From contig JAPLQT010000091.1 in assembly GCA_026399515.1 (NCBI GenBank), positions 1 to 61,934 on the forward strand: a DNA stretch of 61,934 nucleotides. The letters run 5' to 3'. The position numbers were made by a program, and so were the translations under genes. The DNA comes from Pseudomonadota bacterium (GTDB lineage: Bacteria > Pseudomonadota > Gammaproteobacteria > Burkholderiales > Rhodocyclaceae). A model generated the notes under the pieces. The model saw nothing but the letters and a program-made list of their open reading frames with translations, had not been told where the DNA came from and ran no database searches. Shown here piece after piece: positions 25,432-33,285 of the stretch. Position 1 is the stretch's first letter. The number at the start of each line of letters is the position of its first letter.

Positions 25432-25484
25432 GCAACGTGGGCAACGTGGGATATCCCGACGCCGGATTTTGCATTGCAGCAAAT
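25432..25484 (-). promoter_or_regulatory. TGC-rich palindrome and 9-bp tandem repeat upstream of phaC
   Basis: TTTTGCATTGCAGCAAAT (25467-25484) is a near-palindromic, TGC-rich element 64-81 bases upstream of the phaC ATG. PhaR proteins are known to bind TGC-rich palindromes, so this is a candidate operator. A perfect tandem duplication of GCAACGTGG lies between it and the gene (25432-25449). Both calls rest on sequence pattern only. Confidence 0.4.
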
Positions 25485-25520
25485 AGGCTGTCAAGGATAT
25501 GTATATGTACTAGGCCGTCC

Positions 25521-26330
25521 CTAGCCCGCGAAACGATCGACCAGGTGGTGGGAGAACCAGATCGTTCCAACGCCGGCGCCGATCAGCAACACCTGCTGCA
25601 AGGTGGCTTTCAACGCTGTGCGCTTGTGCAGGCCGGGGATCAGGTCGGCCACCGCGACATAGATCATGCTCGCCGCGCCCAAGGCCAGAAACACCGGGAC
25701 CGCGCTCTGGGCCGAGGACAACGCGTAATAGGAGAGGAGCCCGCCCACCAGCGTGGCCAGACTGGAAATCAGGTTGTAGGCCAGCGCCTTGGCGCGCGAA
25801 TAGCCCGAATGCAGCAGGATCACGAAGTCGCCGACTTCCTGCGGAATTTCGTGGGCGATAATCGCCAGCGCTGTGATGATACCCAACTCGATGCTTTCCA
25901 TGAAGGCGGCGGCGATCAGCACGCCATCGACAAAATTGTGGAAAGTATCGCCGATCAGGATCAGCAGGCCGCTGCGCCCGCCATCGAAGGATTCGTGCCC
26001 TCCATGCGGTCCGGGAGCCGCATGGACATGCTGCTCGTGTCCTTCGCAGGCCTCGGTATGGCAATGCCGCCACAGCACCAGTTTCTCCAGCACGAAAAAG
26101 GCCAGGATGCCGGCGAGTACGATCGCCGAGGTGGAACTGGCGTCGGCGCTGGCGATGACGGCATGCGGCAGCACTTCGAGGAAGGCCGCGCCCAGCAGGG
26201 CGCCGATGGCGAAGCTGACCAGTTGCGACACCCAGGCCACGCCCAGCGTCAACGCGAACATTGCCGCCGCCAGCACCGACATGGCGCCGCCGACAATCGA
26301 CGTGACGATGATCCAGAGAAGAACCGACAT
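25521..26330 (-). CDS. ZIP-family divalent metal transporter
   Basis: A 269-residue inner-membrane ZIP transporter for Zn2+ or related divalent cations. It has about eight hydrophobic helices. Between helices 3 and 4 lies a histidine-rich loop (CHTEACEGHEQHVHAAPG, then HGGHESF). The metal path motifs are HNFVDG in GDTFHNFVDGVLI and HEIPQE in IIAHEIPQEVGDF. I chose the ATG giving MSVLLWIIVTS because a frame reaching 26609 reads through the pgeF end without homology. Direction of metal movement is not readable; this branch usually imports. Confidence 0.85.
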   Translation of the reverse strand: MSVLLWIIVTSIVGGAMSVLAAAMFALTLGVAWVSQLVSFAIGALLGAAFLEVLPHAVIASADASSTSAIVLAGILAFFVLEKLVLWRHCHTEACEGHEQHVHAAPGPHGGHESFDGGRSGLLILIGDTFHNFVDGVLIAAAFMESIELGIITALAIIAHEIPQEVGDFVILLHSGYSRAKALAYNLISSLATLVGGLLSYYALSSAQSAVPVFLALGAASMIYVAVADLIPGLHKRTALKATLQQVLLIGAGVGTIWFSHHLVDRFAG

Positions 26331-26364
26331 GGCGGCGATTATACGGGATGGGTCATTGCCACTT

Positions 26365-27105
26365 TCAAGCTTCGAGCCAGATGCAGGAAGCCATGCGGCC
26401 GGTGACGCCGTCGCGGCGGTACGAATAGAAGCGATCGGCATCGCTGAAAGTGCAATAGTCGCCGCCGGAAATTCGCTGCACGCCGAGCGCGGCGAGTCGC
26501 TGGCGTGCCAGCAGGTAAAGATCGCACAGCCATTTGCCCGGCCGATGCGGCACGAAGGCCCGTTGCGCCGCCGCATCCTGTGCGCAGAAGATGGCGCGTA
26601 CTTCGTCACCGACTTCGTAAGCCCGCGGGCCGATCGCCGGCCCGAGCCAGGCCAACAGAGATGCGGGTGGCATGGCCATGGCGGCCACGCTCGCCTCGAT
26701 CACACCGGCCGACAGCCCGCGCCAGCCGGCATGCACGGCACCCACCACCGACGCATCCTCGGCGCACAACAGCAGTGGCAGGCAATCGGCGGTCAGCACG
26801 GCGCACACCAGGCCCGGCTTGCGGGCGATGCAGGCATCGGCCTTTTCTCCCTCCCGCCAATTTTCCGCAGTGACAACTCGTGTGCCATGCACCTGTTCCA
26901 GCCACAGCGGATCGGCCGGCAGCGGCCGGATGCCTGATCGCAGGCGTTGACGGTTGCGGACTACGATCATGGGATCGTCGCCGACGTGCGTGGCGAGATT
27001 CAAGCTGGCATAGGGCGCCGAGCTGTAGCCACCGCTGCGCGTCGTAACCAGGGCATGGACCGCTGCCGGAACATTCCAATCGGGTATCAGGCAACGATCG
27101 TTCAT
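26365..27105 (-). CDS. pgeF: Purine nucleoside phosphorylase / laccase-domain protein PgeF (YfiH)
   Basis: A 246-residue protein of the multicopper-oxidase-like Cu-polyphenol oxidase (DUF152) family, now viewed as purine nucleoside phosphorylases/deaminases. Diagnostic motifs are LNLATHVGDD, LEQVHGTRVV, VLTADCLPLLL with the zinc-ligand cysteine, VGAVHAGWRGL with the ligand histidine, GPAIGPRAYEVGDEV and the C-terminal CTFSDADRFYSYRRDGVTGRMAS. The start overlaps the rluD stop codon by 4 bases (ATGA), so rluD-pgeF is a translationally coupled pair, a standard proteobacterial arrangement. Confidence 0.93.
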   Translation of the reverse strand: MNDRCLIPDWNVPAAVHALVTTRSGGYSSAPYASLNLATHVGDDPMIVVRNRQRLRSGIRPLPADPLWLEQVHGTRVVTAENWREGEKADACIARKPGLVCAVLTADCLPLLLCAEDASVVGAVHAGWRGLSAGVIEASVAAMAMPPASLLAWLGPAIGPRAYEVGDEVRAIFCAQDAAAQRAFVPHRPGKWLCDLYLLARQRLAALGVQRISGGDYCTFSDADRFYSYRRDGVTGRMASCIWLEA

Positions 27106-28103
27106 GCCTCTTCGCGCAACGACACCAGCAGGGAAGCGAAATCCTCCGGCAGCGGCGCTTCCCAGGCCACTTCGAGACCGGTGTGCGGATGCAGCAAGGC
27201 CAGTCGCCAGGCATGCAAAGCCTGACGCCGGAAAAATCTCAGCGGCGACGGATCGTTCGATGCGCCGCGCTTGCCATAGACCGGGTCGCCGACCAGCGGA
27301 TGTTTGATCGCCGCCATATGCACGCGGATCTGGTGGGTGCGCCCGGTTTCCAGGCGGCATTCGAGCAGCGACGCATGGGCAAAACGTTCGCGCACCGCAC
27401 AGTGCGTGCGCGCCTCCTTGCCGTGTCCGCGCCCCTCCGAGGCGACCACCGCCATCTTGACGCGTTGCGTCGGATGGCGGCCGATCGGCGCGTCGACCGT
27501 CCCGTCCCTTTCGACCGCGCCATGCACCAGCGCCAGGTAATGACGCCGCACCGTTCGGGCCTGTAGCTGGCGCACCAGATCGGTCTGCGCTTCGAGCGTC
27601 TTGGCCACCACCAGCAGGCCGCTGGTTTCCTTGTCCAGCCTATGCACGATACCGGCGCGGGGAATCGCCGCCAGCCGCGGCGCGTGGTGCAGCAGGGCAT
27701 TCAACAGCGTACCCCGCCAATTGCCGCTGCCGGGATGAACCACCAATCCGGCCGGCTTGTCGATCACCAGGATGTCGTCGTCTTCATGGACGATGTCCAG
27801 CGCGATATCCTCGGCCGCGTCCGGCTCGGCGCGCGGATCGGCCGCCACCGCCACGCATACCTCTTCCCCGCCCCAGATCTTGATCTTGGCGTCGGCGCCG
27901 GGCATCCCCTCGACCAGGATGCGCCCTTCACGCAACCAGCCCTGCAAGCGGCTGCGGGAGTGCTGAGGCAGCATGCGCGCCAGCGCCTGATCCAGGCGCA
28001 GGCCGGCGCACTCCGCAGGCACCACGAAGCGCTCTGGCGCGGCACTGCACTCGGGAACGCTTGCGCTATAATCAGCCGGATTCGATAGCGGGACTTTCAT
28101 CAT
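27102..28103 (-). CDS. rluD: 23S rRNA pseudouridine(1911/1915/1917) synthase RluD
   Basis: A 333-residue RluA-family pseudouridine synthase. The N-terminal S4 RNA-binding domain spans about residues 25-90 (LRLDQALARMLPQHSRSRLQGWLREGRI is broken by divergence). The catalytic domain contains the universal aspartate in GIVHRLDKETSGLLVVAKT, plus VVHPGSGNWRGTLLNALLHH. It modifies helix 69 of 23S rRNA. pgeF overlaps its stop. It is head-to-head with bamD, start codons overlapping by 2 bases if the first ATG is used; an ATG one codon downstream is equally possible. The short shared region must hold both promoters or they lie inside the coding sequences. Confidence 0.93.
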   Translation of the reverse strand: MMKVPLSNPADYSASVPECSAAPERFVVPAECAGLRLDQALARMLPQHSRSRLQGWLREGRILVEGMPGADAKIKIWGGEEVCVAVAADPRAEPDAAEDIALDIVHEDDDILVIDKPAGLVVHPGSGNWRGTLLNALLHHAPRLAAIPRAGIVHRLDKETSGLLVVAKTLEAQTDLVRQLQARTVRRHYLALVHGAVERDGTVDAPIGRHPTQRVKMAVVASEGRGHGKEARTHCAVRERFAHASLLECRLETGRTHQIRVHMAAIKHPLVGDPVYGKRGASNDPSPLRFFRRQALHAWRLALLHPHTGLEVAWEAPLPEDFASLLVSLREEA

Positions 28104-28905
28104 GCGTAGTGTAGCGGCTGTGGCGGTTTTTTTCGCGCTTCTTCTTTCCTTCCTGCTGGGCGGCTGCGGGCTGCTGCCCGATCAGTCCGACGAGACCGCC
28201 AATTGGACGGCGCAAAAACTCTACACCGAAGCCAGGGACGCGATGAACGACGGCGCTTATGACAAAGCCATCAAGTATTTCGAGAAGCTGGAAGCCAAGT
28301 ATCCCTACGGACGCTATGCCCAGCAGGCCCAGCTCGAAGTCGCCTATGCCTACTTCAAGCAGCAGGAGACCGCTTCCACGGTGTCCGCCTGCGACCGGTT
28401 CATCCGTCTGCACCCCAACCATCCGAATGTCGATTACGCCTACTACCTGAAAGGCCTCGCCAATTTCGGCGAAGACCTGGGCTTGCTGGGCGAGCTAAGC
28501 ATGCAGGACTTGAGCGAGCGCGACCCCAAGGCATCCAGGGAATCTTTCGAAGCCTTCAAGGAACTGGCGACCAAGTTTCCCGCCAGCAAATACACCCCCG
28601 ACGCCACGGCACGCATGAATTACCTGGTGAATAACCTCGCTGCCCACCAGGTGCATGTGGCGGGCTATTATTTCAGGCGCGGCGCCTATATTGCGGCGCT
28701 CAACCGCGCCCAGTCGTCCCTGAAAAGCTATCCCGGCGCGCCCGCGAACGAAGAGGCCTTGTTCTTGATCATCCGGGCTTATGATGCCTTGGGCATAAAG
28801 GATCTGCGCGACGATACCGAACGCGTCATGCGCAAGAACTTCCCCAACAGCGAGTTCTTTGCGCGCGGCCTGTACCCGCCCGAGCCGTGGTGGAAACTCT
28901 GGTGA
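28102..28905 (+). CDS. bamD: Outer-membrane assembly lipoprotein BamD
   Basis: A 267-residue lipoprotein of the Bam complex that inserts beta-barrel proteins into the outer membrane. The lipoprotein signal ends in LLGGC (cysteine near residue 22). TPR-type repeats follow: YTEARDAMNDGAYDKAIKYFEKLEAKYPYG, interrupted only by usual variation, then PNVDYAYYLKGLANF and AVSSFKELATKFPASKY-like sequence. The C-terminus ENFPNS-like motif is present as MRKNFPNSEFF. It is divergent from rluD, the classic neighbourhood. The hydroxyacyl-CoA dehydrogenase starts 15 bases after its stop and could share the transcript. Confidence 0.95.
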   Translation: MRSVAAVAVFFALLLSFLLGGCGLLPDQSDETANWTAQKLYTEARDAMNDGAYDKAIKYFEKLEAKYPYGRYAQQAQLEVAYAYFKQQETASTVSACDRFIRLHPNHPNVDYAYYLKGLANFGEDLGLLGELSMQDLSERDPKASRESFEAFKELATKFPASKYTPDATARMNYLVNNLAAHQVHVAGYYFRRGAYIAALNRAQSSLKSYPGAPANEEALFLIIRAYDALGIKDLRDDTERVMRKNFPNSEFFARGLYPPEPWWKLW

Positions 28906-28920
28906 TCTGAAGGATTGTAT

Positions 28921-30444
28921 ATGCTTCCCGATATTCAAGGTCCGATGCTGAACATTGCAATTGTCGGTACCGGAGCGATGGGCCGCGGCATCGCCCAGAT
29001 CGCCGCCCAGGCCGGCATCCACGTCAGGCTTTATGACGCCATGCCGGGTGCCGCCAACAGCGCCCGCGAGGCGGTGATCGCCACTCTCGGAAAGCTCGCC
29101 GAGAAAGGCAAGATCACCGGCGACGCTTTGGCAGAAGCCAGTGCCCGGATCGAGGTCGTCACCCATCTGGAGCAGCTTGCACCGGCTCATGTAATCATCG
29201 AAGCCATCGTCGAAAATCTCGACACCAAGCGCCAGCTCTTCAAGCAATTGGAAGAAATCGTCCCGGCCGACGCGATACTCGCCACCAACACCTCGTCGCT
29301 GTCGGTCACCGCCATCGCGGCGGTGTGCAAGCACCCGGAGCGCGTCGGCGGTTTCCACTTCTTCAATCCGGTGCCCTTGATGAAAATTGTCGAGGTCATC
29401 GACGGCCTGCTGACCGCGCCCTGGGTGTCCGACGCCCTGCTGGCCTTGGGGCGGCGCGTCGGCCACACCGCGGTGCGCGCCCAGGATACGCCGGGCTTCA
29501 TCGTCAATCACGCCGGCCGCGGCTTCGTCACGGAGGCGCTGCGCTGCCTCAGCGAAGGCGTGGCCGAATTCCATGAAATCGACAGCATCATGCGCGATGC
29601 CGCGGGTTTCCGCATGGGTCCGTTCGAGTTGATGGACCTCACCGGGATCGACGTTTCGCAGCCGGTGATGGAGTCGATCTACCATCAGTACTACGAGGAA
29701 CCGCGCTATCGGCCCTCCCCCCTGGCGGCCCAACGACTGGTCGCCGGCATACTCGGTCGCAAGACCGGACGCGGCTTCTACACCTATGTCGACAACCGTG
29801 CGCAGCCGATCGCCGTAGCGACGATTCCAAAGGAACGCCCGGCCCAGGTATGGATCAGCCAGGCACTGCCGGAATGGGCTCAAGCCGTGCGCGAAGTGGC
29901 GCAAAAAGCCGGTGTGACCATCGATAGCGGCCAACGCCCGTCCGCGGAGGCGCTTTGCATCGTCACGCCTCTCGGATCGGACGCCACGTCGCTGTGCCTG
30001 TCCCAGGGATTGGATGCCAGCCGCACGGTCGCCATCGATTGCCTGTTCGGACTCGGACAGCGCCGTACCGTGATGAGCACGCCCCTGACCACCCCGGAAA
30101 TGCGCGCCGCCGCCCACGGACTGTTCGCCGACGACGGCGTGCCGGTCTCGCTGATACGAGACAGCGCCGGGCTGATCTCCCAGCGCATCGTCGCCGGCAT
30201 CGTCAACATCGGCTGCGACATCGCCCAGCAACGCATCGCCGCGCCGGCCGACATCGACCGCGCGGTATCGCTCGGCCTCGGCTACCCCAAGGGTCCGCTG
30301 TCGCTGGGCGACGCCCTGGGTGCGCACAACATCCTGGCCATCCTGGAAGCGATGCAGGACTTCTACGGCGACCCGCGCTATCGTCCCAGCCCCTGGCTGA
30401 AACGCCGGGCACAACTGGGCGTTTCGCTGTTCACCGAGGAATGA
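28921..30444 (+). CDS. 3-Hydroxyacyl-CoA dehydrogenase (PaaH-like, duplicated C-terminal domain)
   Basis: A 507-residue NAD-dependent 3-hydroxyacyl-CoA dehydrogenase. The NAD-binding fold begins IAIVGTGAMGRGIAQIAAQAG, and the catalytic region includes NTSSLSVTAIA, HFFNPVPLMKIVEVI and DTPGFIVNHAGRGF. Two 3HCDH C-terminal domains follow (about 185-285 and 410-500), the second with KGPLSLGDALG. This duplicated layout is that of PaaH/PaaC enzymes acting on 3-hydroxyadipyl-CoA or 3-hydroxybutyryl-CoA. No other phenylacetate genes are adjacent, so substrate is open. The ATG has AAGGA 7 bases upstream; a second ATG 27 bases further is possible. Confidence 0.9.
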   Translation: MLPDIQGPMLNIAIVGTGAMGRGIAQIAAQAGIHVRLYDAMPGAANSAREAVIATLGKLAEKGKITGDALAEASARIEVVTHLEQLAPAHVIIEAIVENLDTKRQLFKQLEEIVPADAILATNTSSLSVTAIAAVCKHPERVGGFHFFNPVPLMKIVEVIDGLLTAPWVSDALLALGRRVGHTAVRAQDTPGFIVNHAGRGFVTEALRCLSEGVAEFHEIDSIMRDAAGFRMGPFELMDLTGIDVSQPVMESIYHQYYEEPRYRPSPLAAQRLVAGILGRKTGRGFYTYVDNRAQPIAVATIPKERPAQVWISQALPEWAQAVREVAQKAGVTIDSGQRPSAEALCIVTPLGSDATSLCLSQGLDASRTVAIDCLFGLGQRRTVMSTPLTTPEMRAAAHGLFADDGVPVSLIRDSAGLISQRIVAGIVNIGCDIAQQRIAAPADIDRAVSLGLGYPKGPLSLGDALGAHNILAILEAMQDFYGDPRYRPSPWLKRRAQLGVSLFTEE

Positions 30445-30517
30445 TAAGCCGGTCCGCGGCGTAAGCCCGATCCTGCGAAGCCGGGTGACCGTTGCACCGC
30501 CGCCGCGATGAGCGCGT

Positions 30518-31720
30518 TCACAAAGCGTCGTAAGGGCGCCGCATCCGAATAAAGGCGATTCCCGCCGCAAGGATCGCGAACGAGCATCCGAGGAGCGTGC
30601 CGCGTGCGCCGAACTGATGCGATATCCAGCCTGCCGAGAGGCTGCCCAAGGGTGCGATGCCGAGGAAGGAAACCGTAAACAGCGCCATGACCCGGCCGCG
30701 CATGTCGTCCTTGACGATAGACTGGATCAGCGTGTTGCTCGAAGCAATGATGCAAATGATGCTGAATCCGAGTATCGCCAGCGCCGGCATGGCCAGGACC
30801 AGAAGATCGCTCATGGCAAATACCGCCAGCGCGCATCCGGCCGACAACACCGCATTTCCGATCACCCGGTCGAGACCGACGACTGTTTTTCTGGAAGCCA
30901 GGTAGATGGTCCCCAGCAACGCCCCGGCGCCCGCGGATGCCGACATGAAGCCGAAGGTCTGCGCGCCACCGGCATAGACTTCCCGTGCAAAATATGGCAA
31001 CAGCACGACGTAGGGCGTGGCGAAGAAACTGGTGGCGGCGACGACATACAACAGTTGCCGGATTTGCGGAATGCCGAACGCATACCGATAGCCTTCGCGC
31101 ATGGCTTCGCCGGCGGGCAGATGCACCCGGGTTTGATGCCGGGTGCGCATCGCCCACAACGCCAGGATGACCGCCAGGTAGGACAGCGCGTTGAAGAGGA
31201 AGCACACGCCCTCCCCGGCCAGGCCCACGACGATCCCGCCGATCGAGGGCCCGAGAAAGCGCGCTGAGTTCATGGTGAAGGAATTCAGCGCGATCGCATT
31301 GGGCAGGTCGTCGCGATTGTCGACCAGGTCGGCGACGAAGGATTGCCGCGTCGGCGTATCGATGGCATTGATCAGCCCCAGGAACAGGGACATCAGGATC
31401 AACTGCCAGGGGTGGATGGCATCGGTCAACGTCAGGATGGCCAGGAGACAGGCCTGAACCATCGCCAGGGATTGGGTCCACAGCATCATCACACGCTTGT
31501 CGAATCGATCCGAGAGGACGCCGCCGAGCGGTGCCACCGCAAGGATCGGAATTTGCCCGGCAAAGCTCACCAGTCCCAGCATCAAGGTGGAATTTGTGAG
31601 CCGGTAGGTCAGCCAGCTCATGGCGATCATCTGCATCCAGGTACCGGCCAGCGAAACGAGTTGACCGGAAAAGTACAGGCGATAGTTACGATGGCGCAGC
31701 GCGCGAAGAATGTCCGGCAT
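30518..31720 (-). CDS. MFS transporter, EntS/MFS_3-like exporter
   Basis: A 400-residue major facilitator with about 12 helices. The start (LRALRHRNYRLYFSGQLVSLAGTWMQ) and loop 2-3 motif GGVLSDRFDKR are typical of the MFS_3/EntS group, which exports siderophores or drugs. TPTRQSFVADLV and ALNSFTMNSARFLGPSIGG further support it. I chose the ATG giving MPDILRAL; the frame continues upstream 14 codons. It stands alone on the minus strand and is separated from the upstream lipoprotein gene by a hairpin. Substrate unknown. Confidence 0.87.
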   Translation of the reverse strand: MPDILRALRHRNYRLYFSGQLVSLAGTWMQMIAMSWLTYRLTNSTLMLGLVSFAGQIPILAVAPLGGVLSDRFDKRVMMLWTQSLAMVQACLLAILTLTDAIHPWQLILMSLFLGLINAIDTPTRQSFVADLVDNRDDLPNAIALNSFTMNSARFLGPSIGGIVVGLAGEGVCFLFNALSYLAVILALWAMRTRHQTRVHLPAGEAMREGYRYAFGIPQIRQLLYVVAATSFFATPYVVLLPYFAREVYAGGAQTFGFMSASAGAGALLGTIYLASRKTVVGLDRVIGNAVLSAGCALAVFAMSDLLVLAMPALAILGFSIICIIASSNTLIQSIVKDDMRGRVMALFTVSFLGIAPLGSLSAGWISHQFGARGTLLGCSFAILAAGIAFIRMRRPYDAL

Positions 31721-31810
31721 GGCAAGCGAATGTATTTGTATTATTCGCCGATTATGACCCACTCGAACGGATAACGGGCCATCAAGTCATTTTCGCCGCG
31801 TCTGCCGCCG

Positions 31811-31831
31811 GTAGGCGCGGCGCGCGCCTAC
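31811..31831 (-). terminator. Hairpin after the 31.8-32.7 kb lipoprotein gene
   Basis: GTAGGCGC and GCGCCTAC form a perfect 8-bp stem with a 5-base loop, about 17 bases past the lipoprotein stop codon. No T-run follows, so it may be a factor-dependent end or a pause hairpin. Confidence 0.35.
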
Positions 31832-31847
31832 CCAAGGAGGGACGCCG

Positions 31848-32741
31848 CTACTTCAAATACTTCTTGTAGAGTTGTTTGGTGGCTGTGGGAAAAAACTTCC
31901 CAGCAGTGCCGATGTCGATTTCGGAGACGAATTGCCAGCCAAAGAACACCATTCCGTCGTACTGTTCGGCATAACCGAGTTCTTCCGCAATGAAGCTGTT
32001 GAATACAGCCAGATCCCAGGTCGAAAACTTGAAGGCCTGGGCGACGAAAAGCGTCTCTACCTTTGGGTTGGCCTGCTTGGCAAGACCATGGAACGTGCTG
32101 GACCACTCGTGCAGGTATCGAATATTTGACGGGTCACCATACCAGTATGGATCAGTGCCAACCCAGTCCACCAGCGCTACCGCTTTGAGAATATAGGTCT
32201 TGGTATTTTGCTTGCCTTGTGCCGCGTAGGGCGATGCGGTTATACCGACGGATGCCTGCGGAAGATATTTCCTTACCAGCGCCACACTCGCGTTGATGGC
32301 AACCAACTGGCGCTCCAGGGCCACGACGCTGTCGGCTGTGTCGCCTGAATCGGCAAACACTTCGTCGATAATCAGCACGCGGGCACCCGGTGCCAGTAGA
32401 TCCTTGTTGTCATTGGCATACTGAATCAACTTCTGCTCTGTATCGGGCGCGACGACGCTACGAAGGTTCCCCTGGCTGTCGGCGACCGGGGCCATGAAAA
32501 GCAAATCAAGAATGCTGGCCATGCCGGCAGCCTTGATGGCGCGGGATGTCGCCAGATTACCGGTATACCCGGCGTTGACCTTGAGCTCTGAAGTGGCAAG
32601 CTCGGCAGGGCTGGAATAGACTTCGCCAACCAGCTTTTCCTTGGTCGGACCTGGCGTGGGCGTCGGTACCCCCGAGGATCCGCCGCCGCCGCACCCGGCA
32701 AGACAGAGAATGGACAACAAGACGACGAAACATTTCTTCAT
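31848..32741 (-). CDS. Predicted lipoprotein with a glycosidase-like TIM-barrel appearance
   Basis: A 297-residue secreted lipoprotein of unknown function. The signal peptide ends in the lipobox LAGC, followed by a Gly/Ser- and Pro/Thr-rich linker. The remaining 250 residues alternate strands and helices: VLIIDEVFADSG, QASVGITASPYA, VDWVGTDPYWYGDPS, VETLFVAQAFKFSTWD and YDGMVFFGWQF. The IDEVF, GTDPYWYG and FFGWQF pattern resembles sugar-binding TIM barrels in which strand-end acidic and tryptophan residues line a cleft, but I cannot assign a family. Start is the ATG giving MKKCFVV; one 9 bases upstream is also possible. Confidence 0.6.
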   Translation of the reverse strand: MKKCFVVLLSILCLAGCGGGGSSGVPTPTPGPTKEKLVGEVYSSPAELATSELKVNAGYTGNLATSRAIKAAGMASILDLLFMAPVADSQGNLRSVVAPDTEQKLIQYANDNKDLLAPGARVLIIDEVFADSGDTADSVVALERQLVAINASVALVRKYLPQASVGITASPYAAQGKQNTKTYILKAVALVDWVGTDPYWYGDPSNIRYLHEWSSTFHGLAKQANPKVETLFVAQAFKFSTWDLAVFNSFIAEELGYAEQYDGMVFFGWQFVSEIDIGTAGKFFPTATKQLYKKYLK

Positions 32742-32829
32742 GGTTTCCATTAGATCCGATGATTTGAGCAAGTGCGCCATAATCGGCGAATAATACCAAC
32801 TATCTTCAGCACAAGAACAGGATGACGCC

Positions 32830-33285
32830 ATGAAATGGATTACCCGCGAACATCCCAAGATAGACCGCATCGCCTGCCCGTGGCTGGTATTGCGATTCGT
32901 GGACCAAACGCCTGAATTCCTCTACGTTCCGGCTGACGCCGTAATGCGCGTCGCCGCCGAGAGTGGCGCGATTCCCTATGATGTTCCCGGGGTGGAACTC
33001 GGTCATCATGGCGACCATTGCAGTTTTGATGCGTTCATCGCGAAATACAAGATCCGCGACCCGGCGCTCGACAAACTCGCCGTGATTGTCCGAGGCGCCG
33101 ATTGCGGACGACCTGAATTGGCGAATGAAGCTGCCGGGCTGTTGGCGATATCAAAAGGCCTATCGCTAAACTTTGCCGACGACCACGAGATGTTAAGACA
33201 GGGCATGATCATTTACGACGCCCTCTACGCCTGGTGTATGGACAAGCCGCTGAAAGAATCGACCCAGCTCGCCGGCCTCAAGTGA
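32830..33285 (+). CDS. Chromate resistance protein ChrB, C-terminal domain only
   Basis: A 151-residue stand-alone ChrB C-terminal domain. Its beginning, KWITREHPKIDRIACPWLVLRFVD, is the family signature, followed by ELGHHGDHCSFDAF with the conserved His/Cys and ADCGRPELANEAAGLLAISKG. Full ChrB has an additional N-terminal domain and regulates or supports chromate resistance; the short form usually sits beside transporters. Here it overlaps the start of an MFS gene by a few bases, so the two are coupled. No chrA transporter is in view. A link to chromate is family-based only. Confidence 0.85.
   Translation: MKWITREHPKIDRIACPWLVLRFVDQTPEFLYVPADAVMRVAAESGAIPYDVPGVELGHHGDHCSFDAFIAKYKIRDPALDKLAVIVRGADCGRPELANEAAGLLAISKGLSLNFADDHEMLRQGMIIYDALYAWCMDKPLKESTQLAGLK

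Noticed and set aside
28495-30570. Minus-strand open frame of nearly 700 codons opposite the hydroxyacyl-CoA dehydrogenase
   Set aside because: Same explanation: a codon-bias shadow, rich in Arg, Gly and Ala, with no motifs.
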